A stretch of 47,823 nt of DNA from positions 1-47,823 of IMG/VR virus record IMGVR_UViG_3300034374_010260. The stretch is one strand, 5' to 3'. Below the pieces are notes generated by a model. It saw nothing but the letters and a program-made list of their open reading frames with translations, was not told where the DNA came from and did no database searches. This DNA is from a virus. Both the position numbers and the translations under genes were made by a program. Shown here in pieces: positions 24,178 through 33,300 of the stretch (the first letter of the stretch is position 1; each line of letters starts with the position of its first letter).

Positions 24178-24810
24178 TTACATCCTTAATTTTCTATGCT
24201 TTCTTATGACATAAACCATCATATCTTGTCTTGCACTTTTTAATGCTCTTGCTTCCGCAAGCCTTCGGTGCTTACCACTTACCACTCCTGGAACTCTTGA
24301 TTGCCATAAAGCGAAGGGTTTGTTTCCTGTTGTTTTAATTTTTACTTTAGTATTTGGCTTTGCTCCCGAGTGCTTCTTATCTAATGATGGCGTAAATGAT
24401 CTTGATTTCGGCTTCTCATTGGGTCTCCATTGCTTATATAGCATGGTTGCTTGCAACCACGCAGTGCCTCGATTACTCCTCCATGCGATTGCTTGCTTTT
24501 TACTTTTCTTTAAACCTTTAGCTCTCGGTGATACCGCATGCCTTGGGGGTCTTAAAGTGCCTTTACCAGCGGACTCTCTTTGCTTAAACTCTTGCTTAAT
24601 CTTGGTCTTAGTTGCTCTTTTTTCATACAGAGTCTGACGCATACCAACGACTTTTTTTGCGGATGCAGAACGAGGAGAGAAACCAGTGATGACCTTCCTC
24701 ATCGTATGCTCAACTAATCCAGCCGTAGCTCTCTTATTTGCCTCTACATATTTCTTAAATGCTCGGTCAAATAAATGTCTCTCAAACTTAACTTTTATAA
24801 AGCTACTCAT
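24178..24810 (-). CDS. Highly basic minor tail protein (210 aa)
   Basis: Encoded between the tail-assembly chaperone and the tape measure; its ATG lies inside the end of the frameshifted chaperone frame. Extremely rich in Lys and Arg (KRATKTKIKQEFKQRES; RAKGLKKSKKQAIAWRSNR; RKHRKLRM). Likely structural or nucleic-acid-contacting at the tail/head interface. The wedge position is unusual, because the tape measure normally follows the chaperone directly. No family recognised. Confidence 0.65.
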   Translation of the reverse strand: MSSFIKVKFERHLFDRAFKKYVEANKRATAGLVEHTMRKVITGFSPRSASAKKVVGMRQTLYEKRATKTKIKQEFKQRESAGKGTLRPPRHAVSPRAKGLKKSKKQAIAWRSNRGTAWLQATMLYKQWRPNEKPKSRSFTPSLDKKHSGAKPNTKVKIKTTGNKPFALWQSRVPGVVSGKHRRLAEARALKSARQDMMVYVIRKHRKLRM

Positions 24811-25440
24811 CCTTTAATATAGCCCCAATGTCCTCTACCGCATCGTCAGTCCAGCGAAGCTTGACATCATTGTATTTGTAATAACACCACAGATGCATCC
24901 ATAGCTCAGCCATGGGCATATTCCAGAATATATCCCTAGCCCTTAGTGCATCACCCTTTGCTAGGGCGAAGCATATCATTAAGAGGGTTGGGGGGTGGGT
25001 TGCTTTTTTTTTGGGTCACTTGTTACTAATTCAGCAATACCCTCATCACTTTCCTTCTGATCCTCTCCAGTCGGTTCTACCTTTGGCGACATTGCCTCAC
25101 TTAACATTACACCAATCTTATCCCCCATCTGAGCAATATTGCCTAGGTCTACCTCATCAGCCCATGCTAACACATCGCCTATGAATTTTAAAGAGCATCC
25201 ATTCTCATCGACACCCTGACTTTTATCGAAGAGACTTGCACGCACCTCATTAACAGAATGAGAATGGATGTAAAAGAATGCAACCGCCTCAAAGAATGGA
25301 ACTTCCGACATTCCCCCCGAAGTGATTTTTAACTTAGCAAAATCGCATAAACTTAACGATCCTGCTGTAGGTTTTTTTAACTTAATGCCACCGAAGTCCT
25401 CCGCCTCTGGTGCTAACATATTAACTATATCGCTACTCAT
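24803..25440 (-). CDS. Frameshifted tail assembly chaperone (gpGT-like, 212 aa)
   Basis: A -1 ribosomal frameshift at the slip site A AAA AAG (25003-25009) would join the 146-residue N-terminal part to a second open frame of 66 codons, ending in TAG at 24803-24805. The extension reads ATHPPTLLMICFALAKGDAL, then ARDIFWNMPMAELWMHLWCY, and ends IGAILKDE. The helical, aromatic-rich continuation with no stops, and the position upstream of the tape measure, match the gpG/gpGT arrangement of long-tailed phages. It is not a plain open frame: the zero frame stops at 24979. Confidence 0.8.
24979..25440 (-). CDS. Tail assembly chaperone (gpG-like, 153 aa)
   Basis: Zero-frame product, starting MSSDIVNMLAPEAEDFGGIK and ending in the polar tail KKKQPTPQPS after the slip site. 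It contains LSLCDFAKLKITSGGMSEVP and a long helical stretch. gpG-type proteins bind the tape measure during tail assembly, and a minor share is extended by frameshifting. It follows a TTG-started gene by 4-nt overlap. No Shine-Dalgarno is visible. Confidence 0.75.
   Translation of the reverse strand: MSSDIVNMLAPEAEDFGGIKLKKPTAGSLSLCDFAKLKITSGGMSEVPFFEAVAFFYIHSHSVNEVRASLFDKSQGVDENGCSLKFIGDVLAWADEVDLGNIAQMGDKIGVMLSEAMSPKVEPTGEDQKESDEGIAELVTSDPKKKQPTPQPS
25003..25009 (-). promoter_or_regulatory. Programmed -1 frameshift slip site A AAA AAG
   Basis: On the minus strand, nine A residues (25004-25012) followed by G. The codons CCA AAA AAA AAG place the heptamer in the exact frame needed for tandem slippage, with AAG as codon 146. 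The zero-frame stop lies 8 codons further on. Confidence 0.8.
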
Positions 25441-25835
25441 ATTTTTGATGATAATTTTTTATGCAATGCTGACCCCTCATAAACCAACCATGTATTGCTC
25501 TTTTTCTTAACCGCTACCTTATATGGCTCTTCTTTTATCTTTGCCACTAAATGCGTATGAGCATGTAAGGCTGACATAACTAAAGCCCAAGGGTGGCTTG
25601 GATAGTTTTTATCGAACCAATTATCATCATGCCACCAATCAGCTAGCTCACTTGTGGAGTAAGGGAAGTCATCACTTTGCATCTCAAATGTCCAATGCAC
25701 GACCTCCCTTCCATCGATATGCCTTATCTTTTGAAAGGCTTCCCCACTAAAGGGCACTCCAAAGGCTGCAAGTGCAGCAGCCAACTGCGTATTACGGGTA
25801 CTAAATACCCGATGTTGGGACTGATCTGTTCTCAA
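25437..25835 (-). CDS. Hypothetical tail-region protein with TTG start (132 aa)
   Basis: The only start before the conserved-looking N-terminus (RVFSTRNTQLAAALAAFGVPF) is TTG at 25835; an in-frame stop lies two codons upstream. The protein has an aromatic-rich middle (ELADWWHDDNWFDKNYPSHP) and a basic C-terminus (VKKKSNTWLVYEGSAL). It lies between the tail tube and the assembly chaperone. No family recognised. Confidence 0.65.
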   Translation of the reverse strand: MRTDQSQHRVFSTRNTQLAAALAAFGVPFSGEAFQKIRHIDGREVVHWTFEMQSDDFPYSTSELADWWHDDNWFDKNYPSHPWALVMSALHAHTHLVAKIKEEPYKVAVKKKSNTWLVYEGSALHKKLSSKI

Positions 25836-25864
25836 TTTCTACTAATTTCTACTTTTTTAAATTC

Positions 25865-26323
25865 TTAGTGGTCGTCGTCTCCTCGCTTAAGGTCTTTAGA
25901 TTCACCGAGACTTACATTGTGATAGAACTCACCAGTTACCTCAAACTTCATGAAATCTTCATTTGAGTTGTCTTGTTTAACTGAAACAATGAGGAGTTCA
26001 CGATCTTTAGCGTTACCACCAGATGCGCCAGCATTACCGCCTTGTCCTACAATGTCACCGACATAAAGAGCAATAGACTCTTGGGCACCTAAATCAAAAG
26101 GAGCATTGTCACTGCATCCAGTGATGGTAGCCTCAAGTTTTGGGTCGCCAACTACCTGCCCTACACTAATTCCAACCTCATTTTTGAGCATTTGGTTGGT
26201 TTGAAACGATGATGTAGCTGAGACGGACTCAATTACCTTAAATGATTCCATTTCGGGGCATCCGAATTTAACTTCGGCTGCTTTACCGAATTTCTTTGTA
26301 GGTGTATCTGCTGCAAATCCCAT
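25865..26323 (-). CDS. Major tail (tube) protein
   Basis: 152 aa, beta-rich: PEMESFKVIESVSATSSFQT, GDPKLEATITGCSDNAPFDL and LLIVSVKQDNSNEDFMKFEV fit the single-sheet tail-tube fold. It is encoded between the tail-terminator-like gene and the assembly chaperone, as in lambda-type order (gpV position). High expression expected, though the start (TTTATTATG) has no Shine-Dalgarno. Confidence 0.7.
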   Translation of the reverse strand: MGFAADTPTKKFGKAAEVKFGCPEMESFKVIESVSATSSFQTNQMLKNEVGISVGQVVGDPKLEATITGCSDNAPFDLGAQESIALYVGDIVGQGGNAGASGGNAKDRELLIVSVKQDNSNEDFMKFEVTGEFYHNVSLGESKDLKRGDDDH

Positions 26324-26352
26324 AATAAATAAAAGTTAAGTGTTCACAATAG

Positions 26353-26757
26353 TCAGCTTGTCTCCCTCTCAAATATAATTTCTAGTAATATTTCATTGGA
26401 AAAGAAGTCGTTTATGATTTCTGAATTAATTTCCTCTATGCACGCACGAAAGACATTATAGCTGGAACTGCCCAATTCTTTGGTTAGATTATCGGTAGTA
26501 AACTGATCCATAATTTGCTGAAAATTTTGTGCCACCACTACACTACTCGTATCAGCATAATGTTCATCATACCTTATAGAGACCAAGCCTCTATAAACAT
26601 CAGTGAACCCTTTATTAAAATTTTCTGCACTTTGAGTGTGGATGGCGACACATGGAGCTGGCAGGTCATCACTACGCAACCCCTCGACTACTGGTATTCC
26701 CAGCCCAGCAGTTTCAACTTTTGATTTTATACGAAGAAATAGTAAGGAGGGTATCAT
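26353..26757 (-). CDS. Tail terminator/completion-like protein (134 aa)
   Basis: N-terminus MIPSLLFLRIKSKVETAGLG with VVEGLRSDDLPAPCVAIHTQ resembles small tail-completion proteins that cap the tube (lambda gpU position). The body continues with VYRGLVSIRYDEH and a helical end (FFSNEILLEIIFE). Its ATG overlaps the upstream small membrane protein stop (ATGA). The next gene is the tube protein, consistent with this assignment. Confidence 0.6.
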   Translation of the reverse strand: MIPSLLFLRIKSKVETAGLGIPVVEGLRSDDLPAPCVAIHTQSAENFNKGFTDVYRGLVSIRYDEHYADTSSVVVAQNFQQIMDQFTTDNLTKELGSSSYNVFRACIEEINSEIINDFFSNEILLEIIFERETS

Positions 26758-26903
26758 TTCTCATTATACTCCTTTATAAATTTATAACAAACCCAGGCTA
26801 TGGTGAATAACCCCGCACATATACCGATTGCATGATTCCATTGACCAAGAGTAAAGGTCGAGATTGTGCCTATGACTCCAAAAACTGTAGTATTATCTGT
26901 CAT
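26754..26903 (-). CDS. Small membrane protein, holin-like (49 aa)
   Basis: ATG at 26903, TGA overlapping the next ATG. The peptide is MTDNTTVFGVIGTISTFTLG, then QWNHAIGICAGLFTIAWVCY and a short charged end KFIKEYNEK. Two hydrophobic stretches, or one long amphipathic pair, in under 50 residues fit small phage holins or holin partners. It follows the 153-aa membrane protein in the same direction. Confidence 0.65.
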   Translation of the reverse strand: MTDNTTVFGVIGTISTFTLGQWNHAIGICAGLFTIAWVCYKFIKEYNEK

Positions 26904-26960
26904 TGAAATAGAGATAAATTTCGATAATTATACATGCTATTAAAAAATAAAATAATATGC

Positions 26961-27422
26961 TCACCTTTTAGGGCTTGGTCCAAAATAAAAGCCTAAAATT
27001 CCGCAGAGTGCTGTCTGTCCCATATAGGCGAGGTGTCCAGAAGAAAGATGGATTGGCTCTTGGGAGGAAGGGTAGGAGAGGAGCCCGAAGAACCACTCCG
27101 TTCTTCCTTCTCCACTTGCGTTCGTAATGGAGAGAAATTCCGCTTGAGGGAAGATGGTGCAGAGCAGGACGCAAAGACAAAGAGTGCCAACGCCCATAAA
27201 AGCGATGATGCGACGGCTAACAGAAACAAACTCTGAATTACCTTGAGAATGGATGCTACTTTGGAGTCTAAGAAAATTATCATTCGCTCGACTTTCTCTC
27301 GCAAGCTCAAGCTCATGCTTTTGCCTACGATTCTCGAAAACGAACCCAAATGTACCTTTAAGGATAGCACCCATAGCTGTCGAACCACCTCCCGTAAGTA
27401 ACATAAGCAAGACTTCACCCAT
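26961..27422 (-). CDS. Membrane protein, probable holin (153 aa)
   Basis: N-terminal hydrophobic/Gly-rich segment (VLLMLLTGGGSTAMGAILKG), a charged linker (ENRRQKHELELARESRAND), a clear transmembrane segment (RIIAFMGVGTLCLCVLLCTI, ~88-107) and a C-terminal one (MGQTALCGILGFYFG). Resembles phage holin-type proteins encoded near the tail spike. AGGTGA lies before its ATG. No endolysin gene follows, so the lysis role is inferred from topology and position. Confidence 0.6.
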   Translation of the reverse strand: MGEVLLMLLTGGGSTAMGAILKGTFGFVFENRRQKHELELARESRANDNFLRLQSSIHSQGNSEFVSVSRRIIAFMGVGTLCLCVLLCTIFPQAEFLSITNASGEGRTEWFFGLLSYPSSQEPIHLSSGHLAYMGQTALCGILGFYFGPSPKR

Positions 27423-27423
27423 T

Positions 27424-27774
27424 TCACCTAATCTCTTCCACCTTGTCCCGCAACCGATCTAGCTCTTTCTCAAGATACTTTAATCTTTCAAATTGCTGAT
27501 GATCTGAAGTTATTGGAGCATCTTGCATTTCCAATAAATGATTTAAGTCTGCTTTAGATTGTTCAGCAAACTTCTCTATATGCATCATTCGTGCCGAAAG
27601 ATCGCCCAATAATGTGCCTTCATGTTGGACTCGGTCTAAGCCATTATCTAAAGTTGTAAGCTTATTCCATATGACACTATAACCCCAAACCGCAGCGCCA
27701 ACGATACCGATGACTTTTGCCATAAAAGCAAGGTTTGCCTTAACCTGAACATTCTCGCCAACTTCAGTAGCCAT
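27424..27774 (-). CDS. Membrane-anchored coiled-coil protein, spanin/XhlA-like (116 aa)
   Basis: One transmembrane segment near residues 18-37 (MAKVIGIVGAAVWGYSVI), then a long helical, charged C-terminus (EQSKADLNHLLEMQ; LKYLEKELDRLRDKVEEIR), predicted coiled coil. This layout is typical of XhlA-type or i-spanin-like proteins in lysis cassettes. It ends 1 nt before the probable holin gene. Confidence 0.6.
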   Translation of the reverse strand: MATEVGENVQVKANLAFMAKVIGIVGAAVWGYSVIWNKLTTLDNGLDRVQHEGTLLGDLSARMMHIEKFAEQSKADLNHLLEMQDAPITSDHQQFERLKYLEKELDRLRDKVEEIR

Positions 27775-27776
27775 GG

Positions 27777-29990
27777 CTAGGGTGCATTGTTTTTATATGG
27801 ATGTGAATTGGGCAGGTCTCCCGCCAAACCCCATTTGTGGGCTAGATACCCCTCCATCTTATCCGAATTAGCTGGGGTTAAATTTTCAGTAAATACTAAC
27901 TCCCCCCAATCTGCATCACCATATGCAGTATATTTACCGACTCTTACGCTCATTGTGCCAAAACTACTAAGACTATTATTAGTTACACCCGTATTATAGG
28001 CTGTACCATTTAACCAAGCTGATTGTGTAGAATTTGCTAGATTAAACTCAGCAGACAACATAACATACTGACTTGTAAGGGCTGTAGTATTACCCGTCAT
28101 ATGACCACCAGTAGTATACCACTCAGCTTTAAAATCGGAACCGAATTGGAATAGAATAACTTGAAGTCCATTTCCAGTTATTGTCAAAAGCGCATCATTT
28201 TGATCAGCCTTAGTGACCTTTAATACCATAAAAAACTTATGGACTGCTGTGCTATCAAATGCTATCGGGGTCCAGTTCGTAGCATCTGCATCCCCGTCAA
28301 AACGCAATATACTCTTACCATTTTGAGCACTTGCTATAGACTGAACTGTAGATGAACCTTCTGGACTAAGATTGTAACCATTTCCTGATTTATCGTCTAT
28401 TTGTGTAACCACACCACTTGTGCTAGTGATTGTAGTAGGATCATCTGCATCGAGCCAGAATCTTGTAGAGATTTGACTGGGGTTAAATCCAGAAGAGCCC
28501 ACAGTGGCTAAAGCCATCTCGTCTGCATATGCTTGACCTATCTCAAACATATCATTTACCCCTGTTCCAGTAGTATCAGGGTTAGTAGCCGTTCCAACAT
28601 GATTATTAGTATTTGCGTGCCCATAGGCAGCAGAATCTACTATTCCAACATAGTTATCAGCATTTGCTACTGGCGTTAAATCTGTGCCATAACCTATCTT
28701 TGTGATAACCACAGGAAGCTCATTCTTGGGTATATCCAATGTAAAATTATTATCTAAATGATCCCTTACATGAGAAATAAGAGCTTGAAGGTCGCTTACA
28801 GTAGCTCCACTTTCTCCCTGCCACCATATCATTCCTGCAATGCGATAGGTATATCCAGCGTTTGTTAATTTGCTCAACCCATCAGATATAGCTAACTTCC
28901 ATGCTCTTAATGCGTCTCCTCTACGGCTTCCAGTAGCAGTTAAGTCCCAATCTGAAAATCCACCAGAAGGATCACTAGGATCATCCACCAATGTGCTTGC
29001 ACCAATAGCGTGCTTTAATACACCAATGGGTCTGCCTCCTGTTAGATTGATTGCATTCGCTTGGTTAACGAAACCTAACTCAGGTCCAAAATTACTTGAT
29101 CCCCCCAATGTGGAAGTGCCACTATCCCCCCTTGTATTACCCGCAACCAAACTAGTTGCCCAATCTGAATAATACTGAGTGGAAGAAGCATTTGAAGTAT
29201 TATCATGCCAAGAAGAGTAAAATATACCATCTTGTGTATAAAGCGCTGAGTCTAACGCACTTACATCTGCATGACCATGTGCATTAGACTGACCAGCGAG
29301 TAAATAAATATCAATTGTTTGATCAGATATTTGAGAGTTATCCGTTCCTCTATACCACTTTCCATTGTACCCATAAGCTAGAACTGGGTCAGAGTTTATC
29401 GACCCATCCTCTACGAATATGACCTGCCCATTGGTGACAATTAACGGAAGGCTATTCCTTTGGTATATAGTTGGAGGTTGCTCTAGAGCACCTATGCGAG
29501 TGCCAAGAGATGTAACTTGGGCGGTAGTAGGCTGAGCATCAAACCATGCTTTTCCATAAGCCTCTACATTGCCTGAGTTATCTACAATCTTTAATGAATC
29601 GGGTCCAAGATAAAGGTCACGCACTCTATTTACGGCGCTACCGACATCTTGAAGGTTATCGGTATTTGGCAATATATGTCCGTTGCTATCTTCTGACCAA
29701 TCCGTAAGACCGCCTCCACCGCCTCCACCGCCTCCACCGCCAGCAAGCTGTGCTTCTATATCATCTACTCTATCTCCAACTTCTGCTCTTAATTGTGCCA
29801 GCGCATCCAACGCACTGGCTGCGGTCATATCTGTGCAAGCGCAGGTAGAATAATTAGCTATAGATACAGGAGTGTAACTTACATCCTTAGCATCAAGAGA
29901 ATCAAGCCTCCCACTAAAAAGAGAGACTTTATGATTTAAGCCTTTAGCTATGACACCGACATCAATGCCGATGGACTTGAGGTGGCTCAC
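27777..29990 (-). CDS. Tail spike/fibre with sialate O-acetylesterase-like and LamG-like domains
   Basis: 737 aa. An N-terminal part with LAQLRAEVGDRVDDIEAQLA (coiled) and an 11-residue poly-Gly hinge near residue 90 leads to an SGNH/CE6-like esterase: YLLAGQSNAHGH (catalytic Ser in GQSN, about 235) and MIWWQGESGAT (block III). A C-terminal LamG-like region contains FWLDADDPTTITST and ends LAHKWGLAGDLPNSHPY. Inferred role: receptor binding and de-acetylation of host surface polysaccharide. The end abuts the coiled-coil membrane protein gene. Confidence 0.82.
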   Translation of the reverse strand: MSHLKSIGIDVGVIAKGLNHKVSLFSGRLDSLDAKDVSYTPVSIANYSTCACTDMTAASALDALAQLRAEVGDRVDDIEAQLAGGGGGGGGGGGLTDWSEDSNGHILPNTDNLQDVGSAVNRVRDLYLGPDSLKIVDNSGNVEAYGKAWFDAQPTTAQVTSLGTRIGALEQPPTIYQRNSLPLIVTNGQVIFVEDGSINSDPVLAYGYNGKWYRGTDNSQISDQTIDIYLLAGQSNAHGHADVSALDSALYTQDGIFYSSWHDNTSNASSTQYYSDWATSLVAGNTRGDSGTSTLGGSSNFGPELGFVNQANAINLTGGRPIGVLKHAIGASTLVDDPSDPSGGFSDWDLTATGSRRGDALRAWKLAISDGLSKLTNAGYTYRIAGMIWWQGESGATVSDLQALISHVRDHLDNNFTLDIPKNELPVVITKIGYGTDLTPVANADNYVGIVDSAAYGHANTNNHVGTATNPDTTGTGVNDMFEIGQAYADEMALATVGSSGFNPSQISTRFWLDADDPTTITSTSGVVTQIDDKSGNGYNLSPEGSSTVQSIASAQNGKSILRFDGDADATNWTPIAFDSTAVHKFFMVLKVTKADQNDALLTITGNGLQVILFQFGSDFKAEWYTTGGHMTGNTTALTSQYVMLSAEFNLANSTQSAWLNGTAYNTGVTNNSLSSFGTMSVRVGKYTAYGDADWGELVFTENLTPANSDKMEGYLAHKWGLAGDLPNSHPYKNNAP

Positions 29991-30316
29991 GCAACGACTG
30001 TAACCGATCCAGTTGAGGTTACGATTAGCGAATCTCCAACTGCATTTGAGGCAGCGACACCATAATAATATACACCAGCAGCAGACTCATCATAGCTTAT
30101 AACGAAATACTCGCCTGTTGTAGCTGAATTAGTAGTGTTAGTGCTTGTAAGTGCTACATTGGCTGCTGATCCAGAAACAGACCAAGTTCCTCCAGATAAT
30201 GTTACCTCTGCTATTAAAGCATCACTAGTTGTCACAGGATTGCTGGTGCTCTTATACACCTTGAAACTATCCTCATTATCCGAATTATCTCTCCACGATA
30301 TTTGTACTTTAGCCAT
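29987..30316 (-). CDS. Fibronectin type III-like structural protein (109 aa)
   Basis: VQISWRDNSDNEDSFKVYKS at the start, the classic FN3 strand pattern, and YYYGVAASNAVGDS near the end. One domain, Thr/Ser-rich, no signal peptide. Such single FN3 proteins decorate phage tails and may bind glycans. It is coupled by 4-nt overlap to the spike gene. Confidence 0.75.
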   Translation of the reverse strand: MAKVQISWRDNSDNEDSFKVYKSTSNPVTTSDALIAEVTLSGGTWSVSGSAANVALTSTNTTNSATTGEYFVISYDESAAGVYYYGVAASNAVGDSLIVTSTGSVTVVA

Positions 30317-30358
30317 AATATAAAAAATTTAGATTTCAAGTAAGCCCTATTGTCTCCC

Positions 30359-33300
30359 TCAACTATACGTTGACCTCAAACTTGTCACATTTTCTTGCAT
30401 AATATGTAATTTATTCTCAGCGAATACATATAACTCACTATAATTGCCAAAACGAAAAACCGCACCTAGGGTCATCGGTCCAGCGAAATCATAATTACCA
30501 GTTCTTGTCACTCTGCCTCCCCTACTTGAATCATAAAACCAATTATTCTTAATTGTTTTTATTTCCTGCAACGGAGTCTGCCTTGACCCTTTTGCTCCAA
30601 TAAAATTGTGAACTCTTATTTCAATCGGACGCGGATTATTTGTAACACCATCCGACTTATATAAATTGTATCCACTTTGCACAGCAATTCTACCATCCTT
30701 TGATTGCCTCCAACGCCCTAACGGAAAATTAGGGCTTGGTCCCACTTGGCTGGTTACGACTATATAATCGCCCCCACTTAAATTATGATCAAATTTTGCG
30801 ATAGTAGAATTGCTATCCCGAAATGATCCCGTAGTATTTCCCTCTAATTGCACACCCCGACCATACCCCCACTTCGATCCAACTACTTGCGTAACTACCT
30901 TCCATACGCCATCTCGTAAGGCTAATATTGGCGCAACTCTCGGCTCGGCTCTAATTGAATCGTTGCTTAGCATTAAGCCAGAATTTTCACTAAAAGCACA
31001 ACTATCGAAAAAATCTGTAGAGCCTAAACCATAGACATTGAAATCTTGACCGCGTAACTTAACTGGCTCTGTTTGTGCTAAGACATACCTTCCAGAATTG
31101 TTTTTCTCCCATATATGAAACATTCCCTCCTGCTCTCTGGCTCCTTCAGCGCCATTTGTATAACGAGTTCCCGTACAAACATATTTTCCATCCTTTGATA
31201 TAGCAGCGCCATACCCAAAATAGCTAGAGAAGAAATCATTAGTAGGATGCGGTGAGGTAATAAACTCTATAGATGATATATTATCATTTTCGTCCCAAAA
31301 CCTTACATCTACGCTGTTCGGTCCCGATGTACCTTTATTGCCCAGTAATATATGCGTTCCATCACCGCTTATTTTTGCGCCACTTCTACTAAAATATCCA
31401 AGCTCTCCAGCATATGCTGAATTAGATGTAGCACCTAATGTTAATTTTTCTACAAATTCCCAAGCATCAAATACACCTGATCTTTTATAACAATGCCCGT
31501 AATTTGTGACCATACGCAATCCACTATCACTTATCGTGACTGAGCCATTATAATTAGTGAGATTATTCATATCTATAGATTGAATTACGCTATACTCATA
31601 ATCCAATCCTGCCGTCACTAATGATACATCATTCGATATTATGAACGCATCTACATCCAATGGGTCGCTTACTTGTATTCCAGCCTTTGTTTCCAAGACT
31701 GGTCTAGGCTCTGAAACCAACCTTCTCACCCTTCCCTCAAATTGGTAATCGCCTAGCTCTCTGCGGTGGTAAGATACATAATCATTTAATCTATTAAAAA
31801 ATCCTCTAATTCCGTCAACATCCAAGCTTTTCGGATCATCTCCTGGTTGGTATTTCTGGGATATAATGCACATGTTACCATTATATGTTTTTCTTAAATG
31901 ATCATTATTTACTTCAGTCAAAAGTAAATCACCATCAACTATAGATGTATTATAATTAACAGTTTCTTGATCATCCTCTATCCTAACCATAGGCATAACT
32001 GGAGCTCGCGAGGAACACGAGATAGCGTTTGCCGCCTCGACAGTAGACCCCGATCCTAAATTAATAGCTGCCCCATCCATTATTAAATCCATTTCATCGA
32101 CAGCTATGACGACATCTGTCCCAGTTCTTTTCCCGAGCCTATCGGAGAAAACAAGCTTTCTTGCAAGGGCAGAGGGGTCTTGATTATCAAGACCTTCCAC
32201 AACGCAATAAATATACACATCTTGATTTGGTACCCCGCAATCAAGGTTTGCTATTTTCTTATATCTAAAGAAAGCAAAACCCTCCTCTACAAAATCAAAT
32301 GTCCAAAGGTTTGATGTAGCTTGAAGCCCATAATATTTGAATGTATCCAAAAATTCACCATCATAAAGTTGGTAAGTTGGGTAAACCGATTGCTTATAGG
32401 CTAAGGCATTATGCTCAAACCAAAGGTACACCCCTTGCTCATCATCTACCCTAGCATAGTATCCATCCCTATCATCATTAAAGCCACTTATTTTATGTGT
32501 TATCGTGGAGGTGTCATAAGGGTCGGAAGCCCACGATATTGGTAAATACCTCTGGTACTCTGGTTCACCTATAGGTAATTTTGATAGGGTTAGTGCTCTC
32601 TTTGCATTATCATCTTGTGGATTATAATGACCTAGGTTTACTTGGTTATACCTAAATGACAGCCGATCACTTGTATACACTCCATGCGATGCATCATAGT
32701 ACACCATGCCCATCTCACGGATTACCATATCCAACCTAGACGCACGCCTCCAAAACAACATTGTTCCACTAGCTGAATGCTCCCACAAGACCCCTCCATC
32801 GTCATGAGTCCATCCATCCCTGCCAGGTAACTTAGGCAAATCACCTACACCGCCTGGTGATAACCAAATGCCTCCACTTGGTGTATCTTCAACTATTCCC
32901 TCATTTCTGACAAAAACTGAATCATTAGTTGGCTTGTCCTCTATGACTTCTGGGTAAAAATTTGTTAAATCATACCTCCCTCTTGGTGCAGGGGGTCCAG
33001 TAAAATTAGGAGCAACTGTTAAGGCATTGCTTATTGGCACACTCCACTTATTTGACAAATACGCCTCAATTGATCTTCTAGCGTCTTGATCAATATACGG
33101 CAATACGAGCAGCTCACCAAATTGTCCTTTTGCAGACAAACTCCTACTTAAATCAGTAAAAACGGATATTCTTTTTCTCTCTGCTAAATTATCCTTGTTA
33201 AACGCTTGCGTGAGAGTCTGCACGCCATTGACATAAACGTTTAATAGATAAAGTTCTCTATCAAACTCTAAAGTATAAATATTAAAATCATCATCCCCAC

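Noticed and set aside
26993-27427. 144-codon minus-strand frame overlapping the probable holin gene.
   Set aside because: Alternative frame of the 153-aa membrane protein, Ser/Leu/Lys-rich and without fitting spacing; the 153-aa frame has clear transmembrane segments and an AGGTGA before its start.
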